Shown: piece after piece, positions 24,430-36,086 of the stretch
How positions within the stretch are numbered: position 1 is the stretch's first letter
Layout: each line of letters starts with the position of its first letter
From: Luteimonas rhizosphaericola
GTDB taxonomy: Bacteria; Pseudomonadota; Gammaproteobacteria; Xanthomonadales; Xanthomonadaceae
DNA: 64,000 bases
Reading direction: 5' to 3'
Assembly (NCBI RefSeq): GCF_029888045.1
Contig: NZ_JARXRN010000020.1
Span: 303,150-367,149, forward strand
Notes under the pieces: generated by a model
The model's input: only the letters and a program-made list of their open reading frames with translations
Databases searched by the model: none
Told to the model about the DNA's origin: nothing
Position numbers and translations under genes: made by a program

Positions 24430-25803
24430 ATGACCCGACCGACCGACACGGATTTCACCTTTCCCGAAGGCTTCCTCTGGGGCGCGGCCACCGCCGCCCA
24501 CCAGATCGAGGGTTCGCCGCTGGCCGACGGCGCAGGCCCCAGCATCTGGACCCGCTTCGCCCACACCCCCGGCATGACCCTCAACGGCGATACCGGCGAC
24601 GTGGCCTGCGACCACTACCACCGCTGGAAGGAGGACGTGGCGCTGATGCGCGAACTCGGCCTGCAGGCCTACCGCTTCAGCGTGTCGTGGTCGCGGATCC
24701 TGCCCGAGGGCACCGGGCGGGTGAACCACAAGGGGCTCGACTTCTACTCGTGCCTGGTCGACGAACTGCTGGCCAACGGCATCGAACCGCTGCTGACCCT
24801 CTACCACTGGGACCTGCCGGCCGCGCTCGACGACCGCGGCGGCTGGCTCAACCGCGACTGCGCCGACTGGTTCGCCGAGTACGGCCGCGTGCTGTACCGC
24901 GCGCTCGACGGGCGGGTCAAGAAGTGGGTCACGCTCAACGAGCCGTGGGTGATCACCGACGGCGGCTACCTGCACGGCGCACTCGCGCCGGGCCACCGCA
25001 GCCGCTTCGAGGCGCCGATCGCCTCGCACAACCTGATGCGCGCGCATGGCGCCGCGGTACAGGCCTATCGCGCCGAAGGCAAGCACGAGATCGGGCTGGT
25101 GGTGAACATCGAGCCCAAGTACCCGGCCAGCGATTCGACCGCGGACGCCGATGCCACCCGCCGCGCCCATGCCTACATGAACGAGCAGTACCTGCATCCG
25201 GCGCTGCTGGGGCGCTACCCGCCGGAGCTGAAGGACATCTTCGGCGACGCCTGGCCGGAATTCCCCGAAGACGACTTCAAGCTGATCGTGCAGCCGCTGG
25301 ATTTCGTCGGCATCAACTACTACACGCGCAGCGTCACCGCCGCCACCGACAGCTACCCGCTCAAGGCCGGCGCGGTGCGCCAGCCGCTGGGCACCTACAC
25401 CGAGACCGGCTGGGAAGTGTTCCCGCAGGGCCTGACCGACACCCTGGTCTGGTTCAAGGACACCTACGGCGAGCTGCCGGTGTACGTGACCGAGAACGGC
25501 GCCGCGTTCTTCGACCCGGCGGTCGCCGAGGACGGGCGCGTGCGCGACCCGCTGCGGATTGATTACCTTCGAAAGCATCTGTCCGCGATCCACGACGCGA
25601 TCGCCGCCGGCGTGGACGTGCGCGGCTACATGGCCTGGTCGCTGCTGGACAACCTGGAGTGGTCGCTGGGCTATTCGAAGCGCTTCGGTATCATCCACGT
25701 CAACTACGGGACCCTCGAGCGGACCCCGAAGGACAGCGCCCGCTGGTACTCTGGCATCATTGAGAGCCACGGTCGCGCCCTGTCCGACCCCCTTCCCTAC
25801 TGA
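24430..25803 (+). CDS. GH1 beta-glucosidase
   Basis: 457 aa, the usual GH1 length, with no signal peptide, so cytoplasmic. It releases glucose from cellobiose-like or other beta-glucosides. The acid/base is E171 in TLNEPW and the nucleophile is E355 in YVTENG. FLWGAATAAHQIEG opens the barrel and SLLDNLEWSLGYSKRFG closes it. The ATG at 24430 begins right before the family N-terminus; a longer frame would cover the operator and promoter. It leads the operon with zwf, glk, pgl, edd and eda, so the glucose it frees can go straight into the Entner-Doudoroff pathway. Confidence 0.95.
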   Translation: MTRPTDTDFTFPEGFLWGAATAAHQIEGSPLADGAGPSIWTRFAHTPGMTLNGDTGDVACDHYHRWKEDVALMRELGLQAYRFSVSWSRILPEGTGRVNHKGLDFYSCLVDELLANGIEPLLTLYHWDLPAALDDRGGWLNRDCADWFAEYGRVLYRALDGRVKKWVTLNEPWVITDGGYLHGALAPGHRSRFEAPIASHNLMRAHGAAVQAYRAEGKHEIGLVVNIEPKYPASDSTADADATRRAHAYMNEQYLHPALLGRYPPELKDIFGDAWPEFPEDDFKLIVQPLDFVGINYYTRSVTAATDSYPLKAGAVRQPLGTYTETGWEVFPQGLTDTLVWFKDTYGELPVYVTENGAAFFDPAVAEDGRVRDPLRIDYLRKHLSAIHDAIAAGVDVRGYMAWSLLDNLEWSLGYSKRFGIIHVNYGTLERTPKDSARWYSGIIESHGRALSDPLPY

Positions 25804-25824
25804 CGAGAGCCGCAAGCGGCGTCC

Positions 25825-27243
25825 ATGCACGATTCACTCCTGCTGTTCGGCGCCACTGGCGACCTCGCACAACGCTACCTGTTCCCCTCGCTGCTGCACC
25901 TGCTGCGCGACCGGCTGCTGCCGGAGAATTTCCGCGTGGTCGCGATCGGCCGCACCGAACACGACGACGACGGCTTTCGCGCCTGGCTGCGCGAGCGCAT
26001 CGGCGACGGCGACGCCCGCAACGGCGCGCTCGACGACCTGCTCGGGCGCATCCACTACCACCCGCTCAACCTCAACGACATCGACGGCATGGCCGCGACG
26101 CTGTCGCGCTACGCCGACCGTCCCGCGGTGAGCTACCTGTCCACGCCGCCGAACCTGTTCGAGTCCGCCTGCCTGGGCCTCAAGGCCGCCGGCCTGCTCG
26201 AGCCGCCCTCGCGCCTGGTGCTGGAAAAGCCGATCGGCCACGACCTGCCCTCGGCGCGCGAGATCGACGCCACGCTCAAGTCGGCCCTGGACGAATCGCG
26301 GATCTTCCGCATCGACCACTACCTGGGCAAGGCGCCGGTGCAGAACCTGCTGGCGCTGCGCTTCGGCAACACGCTGCTCGAGGCGGTATGGGACAACCGC
26401 TGCATCGAGTCGGTGGACATCCTGGTCGCCGAGACCGCGGGTGTCGACGGCCGCGAAGGGTATTACGCCGACTACGGCGCGCTGCGCGACATGGTCCAGA
26501 ACCACATGCTGCAGCTGCTGGCGCTGGTCGCGATGGAGCCGCCGGCGGCGCTCGACGCCGACAGCGTGCGCGACGAGAAGCGCAAGGTGCTGCGCGCGCT
26601 GCGGCCGATGACGCCGGTCGACGCCGCGAACGACAGCGTGCGCGGCCGCTACGGACCGGGCGTGGTGGAAGGCTCGGCGGCGAAGGGTTTTACGGCTGAC
26701 AGCGCTGTCGAGACGTTCGTCGGCCTGCGCGCCTGGATCGACAACTGGCGCTGGGCCGGGGTGCCGTTCCGGCTCGTCACCGGCAAGCGCCTGCCCTCGC
26801 GCACCACCGAGGTGCTGGTGAACTTCAAGCCGGTCACGCACTGGGTGTTCGAACGCCCGGACAGCCGCAGCGCCACGCCCAACCGGCTGCGCATGCGCCT
26901 GCAGCCGGAGGAGACGATCGAACTCGGGCTGATGGGCAGCCTGGCCGCGCCCGAATGGGGCGCGACCGAGCTGATGCCGATGTCGCTGGACATGGCGATG
27001 CTGCCGCCCAAGCGCCGCATCGCCTACGAGCGGCTGATGATCGATGCGCTCAAGGGCGACCAGACCCTGTTCGTTCGCGACGACGAGGTCGAGGCGCAGT
27101 GGCGCTGGATCGACAGCATCAGCGCCGCCTGGCAGCAGGCCGGCACCCCGGTGCAGGAGTACCCGGCCGGCTCCTGGGGCCCGGCCGCGGCGGCGGAGTT
27201 CCTGCCGCGTACCGTGTCCAGCCGCGCGGGCAGGCGCGGATGA
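25825..27243 (+). CDS. zwf: glucose-6-phosphate 1-dehydrogenase
   Basis: 472 aa. It oxidises glucose-6-phosphate to 6-phosphogluconolactone using NAD(P)+. The Rossmann motif is FGATGDLAQRYLFPSL (8-23), and the active-site signature RIDHYLGK is at 162-169 with its catalytic His. EKPIGHD (134-140) is also conserved. It starts 21 bases after the GH1 stop. Its stop overlaps the glk start (ATGA). First committed enzyme of the Entner-Doudoroff block in this operon. Confidence 0.96.
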   Translation: MHDSLLLFGATGDLAQRYLFPSLLHLLRDRLLPENFRVVAIGRTEHDDDGFRAWLRERIGDGDARNGALDDLLGRIHYHPLNLNDIDGMAATLSRYADRPAVSYLSTPPNLFESACLGLKAAGLLEPPSRLVLEKPIGHDLPSAREIDATLKSALDESRIFRIDHYLGKAPVQNLLALRFGNTLLEAVWDNRCIESVDILVAETAGVDGREGYYADYGALRDMVQNHMLQLLALVAMEPPAALDADSVRDEKRKVLRALRPMTPVDAANDSVRGRYGPGVVEGSAAKGFTADSAVETFVGLRAWIDNWRWAGVPFRLVTGKRLPSRTTEVLVNFKPVTHWVFERPDSRSATPNRLRMRLQPEETIELGLMGSLAAPEWGATELMPMSLDMAMLPPKRRIAYERLMIDALKGDQTLFVRDDEVEAQWRWIDSISAAWQQAGTPVQEYPAGSWGPAAAAEFLPRTVSSRAGRRG

Positions 27244-28247
27244 GTGCGCCCGCACGGGTCCTGCTGGCGGATATCGGCGGCACCAACGCCCGCTTCGCGC
27301 TGGCCGATCCCCACGCCGCCGCGCCGCTCATCGTCGACAGCGTGCAGCGCTTTGCGGTGTCCGATTTCCCCTCGCTGGCGGAGACCGCGCGCCACTACCT
27401 GCACGAAACCGGGCAGGACGAGGCCGGCATCGTGCACGGCGTGTTCGCGGTCGCCGGCCGGGTGGACGGCGACGAGGCGCGCATCACCAACCATCCCTGG
27501 GTGATCTCGCGCCCCCGCACGATGGCCCAGCTCGGCTTCGAGCGCGTCACCCTGGTCAACGACTTCGCCGCCCAGGCGATGGCGATTCCGCTGCTGCAGG
27601 CGAGCGACGTGGTCCAGCTCGGCGGCGTGTCGTGGACGCCCGAAGCCGCGCCCGTGCACCGCACCTACGCCATCCTCGGCCCCGGCACCGGCCTGGGCGT
27701 GGGCGCGCTGGTCATCCGCGAGGGCCGCCACTACCCGCTCGAGACCGAGGGCGGGCATGTCAGCTTCCCGCCGGGCACGCCGGAGGAACTGGCGATCCTG
27801 GACCGCCTGTCGGCGCAGTTCGGGCGGGTCTCGAACGAGCGCCTGGTGTGCGGGCCGGGGCTGGTGAACATCCACCGGGCGTTGAGCGAACTCGCCGGCG
27901 AGGACCCGGGGCCGATGCAGCCGGCCGACGTCACCGCGCGCGCGCAGGCGGGCGATCCGCGCTGCATGCGCGCGGTCGACGTGTTCTGCGCCGTGTTCGG
28001 CGCGATCTCGGGCGACCTCGTGCTCACGCTCGGCGCCTGGGACGGGGTATTCCTGACCGGCGGCGTGGTGCCGAAGATGCTCGATGCCCTGCAGCACTCC
28101 GGCTTCCGCCAGCGCTTCGAGCACAAGGGCCGGTTCTCGCCGACGATGGCCCGGGTCCCGTCGCTGGCGGTGATGCATCCGCACGCGGGCCTGCTCGGCA
28201 CGGCCGCGATCGCGCGCCGCGAGACGACCGAGGCGGTGGGCCTGTGA
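27240..28247 (+). CDS. glk: glucokinase
   Basis: 335 aa, bacterial glucokinase family (non-ROK). It phosphorylates glucose with ATP. The phosphate-1 motif LLADIGGTNARFAL is at the N-terminus, LVNDFAAQAMAIP holds the catalytic Asp, ILGPGTGLGVGAL is the phosphate-2 loop, and LETEGGHVSFPP binds glucose. The ATG overlaps the zwf stop, and its TGA overlaps the GTG of pgl, so zwf-glk-pgl are translationally coupled. A second glucokinase-family gene of 320 aa lies in the other glycan locus at 58641-59603. Confidence 0.95.
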   Translation: MSAPARVLLADIGGTNARFALADPHAAAPLIVDSVQRFAVSDFPSLAETARHYLHETGQDEAGIVHGVFAVAGRVDGDEARITNHPWVISRPRTMAQLGFERVTLVNDFAAQAMAIPLLQASDVVQLGGVSWTPEAAPVHRTYAILGPGTGLGVGALVIREGRHYPLETEGGHVSFPPGTPEELAILDRLSAQFGRVSNERLVCGPGLVNIHRALSELAGEDPGPMQPADVTARAQAGDPRCMRAVDVFCAVFGAISGDLVLTLGAWDGVFLTGGVVPKMLDALQHSGFRQRFEHKGRFSPTMARVPSLAVMHPHAGLLGTAAIARRETTEAVGL

Positions 28248-28984
28248 GCGAGCGGGACGGCCAGGCCGTGAGCACCACGCCGCGTTCGCGCGTGCATATG
28301 CACAGCTACGAGTCGCAGACCCAGTGGACCTGGGGCGCCGCGGTGGCGATCTCGTCCGCCCTCGCGCGCGACCTGCAGCAGCAGCCGCGCGCGCGCCTGC
28401 TGCTGTCGGGCGGCAGCACGCCCGCGCCGGTGTACGAGGCGCTGTCCAAGGCGCCGCTGGACTGGGAACGGGTCGACGTCGCGCTGGTCGACGAACGCTG
28501 GCTGCTGCCGGACGATCCGGACAGCAACTCGCGACTGATCCGCGAATCGCTGCTGCGCAACAACGCCGCCAAGGCCCGGTTCGAGAGCATCACCCGTCCC
28601 GGTCGCAGCATCGAGGAAGCGGTGAACGCCGCCAACCTGCACGCGCAGGCGGCGCCGGGCGTGATCGCGCTGGGCATGGGCGAGGACGGCCACACCGCCT
28701 CGCTGTTCCCGCGCATGCACAACCTGGACGCCGCGCTCGCCTCGCCCAGCGCCTACGTCCAGGCCGACGCCACCGGCTGTCCCGGCGCGGGCAAGTTCCT
28801 GCGCCGGATCACCCTCACCCCCGCCGGCCTCGCACCGGCGCATACGCGGCTGCTGCTGATCCGCGGCGAGAGCAAGCGCAAGCTGCTCGACCGCGTGCTG
28901 GACGGCAGCGACCCGCACGAATACCCCGCGCGGGTCGCCTTCCTCACCCCCGGCGCGCCGCTGCACATCCACTGGTGCCCGTGA
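28244..28984 (+). CDS. pgl: 6-phosphogluconolactonase
   Basis: 246 aa from a GTG start that overlaps the glk stop (GTGA). It hydrolyses 6-phosphogluconolactone. [31 protein letters not shown] (WVDER-like block), and [15 protein letters not shown] are the family motifs. Alternative in-frame starts (GTG at 28268, ATG at about 28298) would shorten the N-terminus; the coupling with glk favours the longest. It sits between glk and edd, the expected place in an Entner-Doudoroff operon. Confidence 0.92.
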   Translation: MSERDGQAVSTTPRSRVHMHSYESQTQWTWGAAVAISSALARDLQQQPRARLLLSGGSTPAPVYEALSKAPLDWERVDVALVDERWLLPDDPDSNSRLIRESLLRNNAAKARFESITRPGRSIEEAVNAANLHAQAAPGVIALGMGEDGHTASLFPRMHNLDAALASPSAYVQADATGCPGAGKFLRRITLTPAGLAPAHTRLLLIRGESKRKLLDRVLDGSDPHEYPARVAFLTPGAPLHIHWCP

Positions 28985-29030
28985 CCCCGCGGTCGCGGTA
29001 CCGTCGACACGCCTCATCGCCAGAACGCCA

Positions 29031-30947
<1,917 letters not shown>

Positions 30948-31115
30948 GAACGACGGCCGCCGCGCGGCACCCGCGCAGCCGCCGCGCCTGCGCGAGTCCG
31001 ATGCACGCGGCCCCTCGCCGAACCACGCTCGCCCGATGCACGGTCGCGTGACCGCTGCCGCGGCCATGTCCGCGCCGAAGATCGTCCCCGCCCCCTGCCC
31101 GCCGGATTCCCGCCC

Positions 31116-31778
31116 ATGACCATCGAAATCCTCCAGAGCCGCGCCGAACAGCTGCTGCGCGACGCCGGCATTCTGCCGGTGATCACCGTGGACAGCGTCG
31201 ATCAGGGCCGCCGCATCGCGGGCGCGCTGCTGGACGGCGGCCTGACCGCGCTCGAGCTGACCCTGCGCACGCCCGCCGCGCTGGATACGCTGGCGGCGTT
31301 GAAGAAGGACCTGCCCGACATCGTGATCGGCGCCGGCACGGTGCTCGACGAGACCCACATCCGGCAGTCGATCGACGCCGGCGCCGACTTCCTGGTCACG
31401 CCCGGCACGCCGCCGGCGCTGGCGCAGGCGCTGGCGCGCGCGCCAATCCCGGTGGTGCCGGGTGGCGCGACGCCAACCGAGTTCATGGCGCTGCTGGCGC
31501 AGGGCTTCCGCTGCTGCAAGCTGTTCCCGGCCAGCGCGGTGGGCGGGCTGTCGATGCTCAAGGGCCTGGCCGGGCCACTGGGCGGGCTGAAGCTGTGCCC
31601 CACCGGCGGCATCACCGAAGCCAACGCCGGCGAATTCCTGGCCCAACCCAACGTGCTGTGCATCGGCGGCTCGTGGATGGTGCCGAAGGACTGGCTCGCG
31701 GCCGGCGAGTGGGACAAGGTGCGCGAGAGCGCGGCCAAGGCCGCCGCCATCGTGGCGGACGCACGCGGCACCGGCTGA
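31116..31778 (+). CDS. eda: 2-dehydro-3-deoxy-6-phosphogluconate aldolase
   Basis: 220 aa. A class I aldolase splitting KDPG into pyruvate and glyceraldehyde-3-phosphate. Schiff-base Lys135 lies in RCCKLFPAS, with catalytic E47 and substrate-binding R51 in LELTLRT. GGATPTEFM and CPTGGI are phosphate-binding loops. Last gene of the operon. It is convergent with the membrane protein gene at 31902, and the 123-base gap between them holds no clear terminator. Confidence 0.96.
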   Translation: MTIEILQSRAEQLLRDAGILPVITVDSVDQGRRIAGALLDGGLTALELTLRTPAALDTLAALKKDLPDIVIGAGTVLDETHIRQSIDAGADFLVTPGTPPALAQALARAPIPVVPGGATPTEFMALLAQGFRCCKLFPASAVGGLSMLKGLAGPLGGLKLCPTGGITEANAGEFLAQPNVLCIGGSWMVPKDWLAAGEWDKVRESAAKAAAIVADARGTG

Positions 31779-31901
31779 CCGGCCGGACAGAACACGGGGG
31801 CCTGCAGATGCTTGCCTGCTGCCCCGCCGCACGACCTCCACCAGCCGCCGCGTCGGCCGCCCATCCACTTGCCGGATTGGCGGCGGCGGCCTGGACCAGG
31901 C

Positions 31902-32570
31902 TCAGGCCAGCAGCAGGCGGGTCCGCATCCGCGCCCACAGCGCGGCGTGCAGCAGGTACCAGGCGGCCAGCAGCCAGCCCAGGTGCCATTCCAGCGCATT
32001 CTCGATCCGGTCCTGCAGGCCGTCGTCGGCGACCAGCACGCCGGCCGCGACATTGCCCAGCCCCAGGCCGAGCATCAGCACGCTGACCAGCATCATCGCC
32101 GCCACCAGCCGCGTGCCCGCGCCGGCGTGGCCGCGCACGCCGCGCAGGAACCGCAGCTGCGCCAGATAGCCGAAGCCGAAGAAGCACACCACCCCGTAAC
32201 GGCGCAGGAAGCGGTAGGTCTCGCCCTCGGTCCCGAGGAACGTGGCGTAGACCGCGAGTGCGACCGCCGCGACCGCGCCCAGCCAGGCCACGTCGCGATG
32301 GCCGGCCCCGAGCCAGCGCGCCGCCAGCCACCAGTGCAGCCCCACCAGCAGCGCGCACGGCAGCACCAGCAGCCTGAAGACATGATTGCCCAGGCCGTGG
32401 CGCGCGGCGCGGCTGATCGAGGTGCATCCCTCGACGTAGGGAATGCAGCCCCCGATCCAGCCATCGCGGATCGACAGCCACAGCGCCACGTGTGCGGCCA
32501 CGGTGAACAGCGCCGCGATGGCCAGCGGCAGCGGCCACAGGGCGATGGGAGGGACCGGCGGACGGGACAT
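31902..32570 (-). CDS. six-span membrane protein of unknown function
   Basis: 222 aa with six predicted hydrophobic spans (about 11-34, 63-88, 95-114, 124-142, 154-183, 195-215). Between spans 1 and 2 lies an outside-facing loop GGCIPYVEGCTSISRAARHG with two Cys. The six-span layout and a loop before span 2 loosely recall the Frag1/DRAM/Sfk1 group, but I cannot confirm this. No catalytic motif is visible. It follows the discoidin-domain glycosidase on the same strand after 170 bases and could be its last operon partner or independent. Confidence 0.7.
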   Translation of the reverse strand: MSRPPVPPIALWPLPLAIAALFTVAAHVALWLSIRDGWIGGCIPYVEGCTSISRAARHGLGNHVFRLLVLPCALLVGLHWWLAARWLGAGHRDVAWLGAVAAVALAVYATFLGTEGETYRFLRRYGVVCFFGFGYLAQLRFLRGVRGHAGAGTRLVAAMMLVSVLMLGLGLGNVAAGVLVADDGLQDRIENALEWHLGWLLAAWYLLHAALWARMRTRLLLA

Positions 32571-32740
32571 GCCTTGGCGAACGCTACTGACGGAGGCTCA
32601 GGCTAACCCGCTTCCATCGCGCCGGTGCACGCGGCGGCCGCCCCTGAAGCAGCGACGTGCGGTGCGGATGGCAGCGGTCGCGGCCGGCGGTGCTCCGGCG
32701 CGGCGCGCCCGAATGCCTGTCACTGGCCAGTCGGCGTCCA

Positions 32741-35700
32741 TCAGTCCGGTGGCGCGGTCGCTGCCGTCTCGATCCGCACCCGCGCCGGCAGTGCGGTCAC
32801 GCGCAGCTCGCGTCCGTCCCACGCCGCCGCACCGGCCTCGACCGTCGTCGCGCCGGGCCCGGCGGTGAACGGCCACGGCAGCACCAGGCCGCCGTCCGGC
32901 AGCCGCAGCCCTGTGTCCCCGACCTCCAGCACCAGCGTCGCGCCGTCGCGCCGCAGGGTGTAGGCCAGCGCGCCCGACGCCGTGCGCAGCCCGTCGATGC
33001 CCACGCCCTGCCCGTCCAGCCACTCGACGGGGATGCCGGCCGCGAGCACCAGGCTGTCGTCGCGCTCGCGCGGATAGGCGAACATGTCCAGCGCCGAGCG
33101 CACGAAGTCCGAGCCCACCCAGGCGTGCGGCAGGTCGCCGAGGAAGAACGGCGTGCGCGGGGTGCGCGAGACCACCTCGCCCCACTGGTTCCACGCCTGC
33201 GGGGCACGGTCGTCGAAGAAGAAGTCGACCACCTCCTTGGCCCGCCCGCGCCAGCCAAGGCGCACGAACGCGGCCACGTTGCGCCACTCGTACGGCGTGT
33301 AGTCCTTCCATTCCAGGCGGCCGTCGCGACGGTCGAGGAAGCGCGTCCAGTACTGCTCGAACGTGTTGTGCAGCAGGTCCTGCGGCAGGCGTTCCTGTTC
33401 GCCGCCGGGGGCCAGCGCGATGGTGGTCGAGGTGGGGTCGAAATCGCCGAGCTCGGCGGCGCCGGGCAGGAAGTCGATCCCGTGCAGGTCGGCCGCGGCG
33501 CGCAGGGAGTCCATCAGGTCGGCGTGGAACTGGTCGCGCGAGGCGGCCATCGCGCGCTCCGCATCGGCCTTGCCAAGGGCCTGCGCCACCTGCACCGCGT
33601 CCTTGTAGCCGCGCAGCGCCCAGAAGTTGTCCCAGTACGAATGCATCGGCTTGGCCGAATAGCCCTCGTGGCTGATCGACGCCGGCATCATGCCGTAGAA
33701 CGCGCGGTTGACGCGGCGGTTCGCGGCCGTGCGCTCGGACAGGCGCAGCTGTTCCATGTACCGGTAGGCGCCCTCCACGTGCGGCCACATCCGCTCCAGG
33801 AACGCCTGGTCGCCGGTATGGCGCCAGTATTCGGCGATGTTGAAGATCAGCTCGCCGTGGCTGTCGTTCTCCGGCACCGGGTCGCTGCCGCGGTCGTCCA
33901 CGCAGCACGGCACCTTGCCGTTGTCGAACTGGAATGGCGCGTACCACTCCACGTACTCGCGCACCACGTCGGGCCGGCCCATGCGCAGCAGGCCTTCGGA
34001 GATCATCGCGCCGTCGCGGATCCAGCTGCGCGCATAGGAGCGCGTGCCGGGCTGCAGCCGCGGCCCGATGCGCGAGATCAGCATGTGCGCCAGCGAGGTG
34101 CGCAGGGTGTCCGCCAGCGCCTGGCCCTGCGGTGGCACGGTCAGCGTCACCCGGTCGAGCTTGTCGCGCCAGATCGCGGCAGTCTCGGCCTGGAGGTCGT
34201 CGGCATCCCACCAGCGACGCGCGAGCGCGGCGTTGCCGGTCATCGGCATCATCACCTCGATTGTGCGCGACTCGTAGGGGGCCAGGCGCATGCGGTACAG
34301 CAGCGCCCCGGATGCGAGCTCGACCGGATCCACCACCTCGGCGGCCGCCGGGCGCGAACCCGCCGCGAGGTGCGCGGCCGCCATCCCGCCGTCGAAGGGC
34401 GTGGCGAACGCGGCCGACGGCAGTTGCTTGGCGAACACCCGCGCGCGCCCGTCCACCGACACCGTGCCGCCGTCGATCGACAGCGCCCTGATCGGGCTCA
34501 CGCCGCCGCGCGTGTTGAGGAACTGGCTCGGCGGGTTGACCTGGAACGGCTGCACCGCGAGCGCCAGGGTGTAGTCGCGCGCGTCGCCGCCCGGATTCGA
34601 CAGCCGGTAGCGGGCGACCAGGCGCGAATCGCGCGGCTCGCCATGGGCGAACGCGGTGATCTCGAGCGCGAGGTCCTCGCGCGTCCAGCGCACCGACGGT
34701 ATCGGCAGGTAACCGTCCTGCAGCGACTGCGCGGTGGTGACGTCGGCCCAGGTCGCCAGCGCGTCGTCGACCAGCACGAACGGTTCAACGCTGAAGCCGC
34801 CACGCGCGACCTCGATCGCGCCATCCTCCCCGATCAGGCCCTGCTGCTGCCCACCGTCGAGCCCCAGGATCGTCCAGTAGGGCTGTTCGCCGTGGAATCC
34901 ACGCGGGAACCGGCCCCGCGCCGACTGCGCGGCGATCGCGCCGATGAAGTCGTTGGGCGTAGCACCGAACGCGAGCGGCTCCACCGAAACCTCGGCCAGC
35001 GCGTAGCGCCCGCTCGGTCCGTGCTCCAGATCGAGCGCGATGTAGCGGGCCTCCGATTCCGGCAGCGCGATCCAGTCGTCGCCGCCGTTGCCGCCGTACA
35101 CCCGCCGCGCGTCGCGCCAGCCGGTGCCGTCACCGGACAGGCTGATCCGGTAGCGTGATGCATGGTCCTTCCCGTCCCAGCGCAGCCGCAGGCCGCCGAA
35201 TTCGCGCAGCCTGCCCAGGTCCAGCACCAGCCGCTGCGGCAAGGAGGTCTTCTCGGCGCGCCAGGCGGTGGCCATGCGGCCATCCACCGCCAGCGCGGCG
35301 TCGCCCGCGGTCGCCATCGCGGTGGCCGTGAGCGGGCCATCGTCGTCGGCGGGAAGCACCTCCAGCGACAGGCTGTCGAAGCAGACGCTGCCGCGTCCAC
35401 CGACCTGGTTGTAGATGGTGAACTCGAGCTTCGCGCTGCTGCGCAACACAGGATCCGCGCCCGGGCCCCAGGCCTTGTCGATGTGCCGGCGCTTGTAGTG
35501 CACGGGCGTCCAGGCGCGCGGATAGTCGTACTTCGGCCGGTTCACCCACCACACGTTGTCGCCGCTGGCGTCGACCAGCTTGAACTGGAAATCGTTGTCG
35601 GGCGAGTCGCCACGCAGCTCGAACGAGAAGCGGAAGTTGCCTGGATACTCCAGCGGCAGGTCGCGCTGGATGCCCGCGTAGCCGGACACGCCGTTGAAAT

Positions 35701-35974
35701 CGTAGTCCAGGCACAGCGCACGGCCCTCGGCGCCTTCCACCGCGCGCAGGCTACCGCTGACCTGGTCAGAGGTGACGACCCGCCAGGGCGTCGCGTCCTC
35801 GAAGCCGTCCAGCAGGCGCGGGGGGTCGGGGGTGAAGGTGACGACCTCGTGCGCGGCAGCCTGCGTCTCGGGCTCGGCCGCGGAGGATGCCGTGCAGGCG
35901 CCGACCGAGAGCACGGTGGCGACGCAGGCAAGCAGGGTGCGGACAGGATATGGAGCCGGGCAGCGGTCGATCAT
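32741..35974 (-). CDS. secreted discoidin (F5/8 type C)-domain six-hairpin glycosidase
   Basis: 1,077 aa. The N-terminus carries a signal peptide ending in SVGAC, probably a lipoprotein. Residues about 45-185 look like a jelly-roll carbohydrate-binding module (GFEDATPWRV, FSFELRGDSPDNDFQFKLVD). About 195-310 is an F5/8 type C/CBM32-like domain (AVDGRMATAWRAEK, LVLDLGRLREFGGLRLRWDGKD). The C-terminal 600 residues form a six-hairpin (alpha/alpha)6 domain with SYARSWIRDGAMISEGLL, ENDSHGEL and WNQWGEVVSRTP, related in style to GH15/GH63 enzymes. I cannot assign a CAZy family or substrate. It lies downstream of the ABC importer genes, separated by a repeat array. The start was chosen at the signal peptide; a longer frame continues into the repeats. 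Confidence 0.82.
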   Translation of the reverse strand: MIDRCPAPYPVRTLLACVATVLSVGACTASSAAEPETQAAAHEVVTFTPDPPRLLDGFEDATPWRVVTSDQVSGSLRAVEGAEGRALCLDYDFNGVSGYAGIQRDLPLEYPGNFRFSFELRGDSPDNDFQFKLVDASGDNVWWVNRPKYDYPRAWTPVHYKRRHIDKAWGPGADPVLRSSAKLEFTIYNQVGGRGSVCFDSLSLEVLPADDDGPLTATAMATAGDAALAVDGRMATAWRAEKTSLPQRLVLDLGRLREFGGLRLRWDGKDHASRYRISLSGDGTGWRDARRVYGGNGGDDWIALPESEARYIALDLEHGPSGRYALAEVSVEPLAFGATPNDFIGAIAAQSARGRFPRGFHGEQPYWTILGLDGGQQQGLIGEDGAIEVARGGFSVEPFVLVDDALATWADVTTAQSLQDGYLPIPSVRWTREDLALEITAFAHGEPRDSRLVARYRLSNPGGDARDYTLALAVQPFQVNPPSQFLNTRGGVSPIRALSIDGGTVSVDGRARVFAKQLPSAAFATPFDGGMAAAHLAAGSRPAAAEVVDPVELASGALLYRMRLAPYESRTIEVMMPMTGNAALARRWWDADDLQAETAAIWRDKLDRVTLTVPPQGQALADTLRTSLAHMLISRIGPRLQPGTRSYARSWIRDGAMISEGLLRMGRPDVVREYVEWYAPFQFDNGKVPCCVDDRGSDPVPENDSHGELIFNIAEYWRHTGDQAFLERMWPHVEGAYRYMEQLRLSERTAANRRVNRAFYGMMPASISHEGYSAKPMHSYWDNFWALRGYKDAVQVAQALGKADAERAMAASRDQFHADLMDSLRAAADLHGIDFLPGAAELGDFDPTSTTIALAPGGEQERLPQDLLHNTFEQYWTRFLDRRDGRLEWKDYTPYEWRNVAAFVRLGWRGRAKEVVDFFFDDRAPQAWNQWGEVVSRTPRTPFFLGDLPHAWVGSDFVRSALDMFAYPRERDDSLVLAAGIPVEWLDGQGVGIDGLRTASGALAYTLRRDGATLVLEVGDTGLRLPDGGLVLPWPFTAGPGATTVEAGAAAWDGRELRVTALPARVRIETAATAPPD

Positions 35975-36086
35975 CGGGACTGTGCGGGTTGCGTGCAGGT
36001 AGGCGGCGTCAGGGATTGTGGCGTGGCGCGGAAGGCATGGGAACGGGTGTGCGCGCCGGTGCGTCGCGCGTGCAGGTTGCGGGCGC

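Noticed and set aside
26698..26709. GACAGCGCTGTC palindrome resembling the Xanthomonas NagR box
   Set aside because: It lies in the middle of the zwf coding sequence, encodes conserved-looking residues (TADSAVET) and has no promoter nearby, so chance is likelier than regulation.
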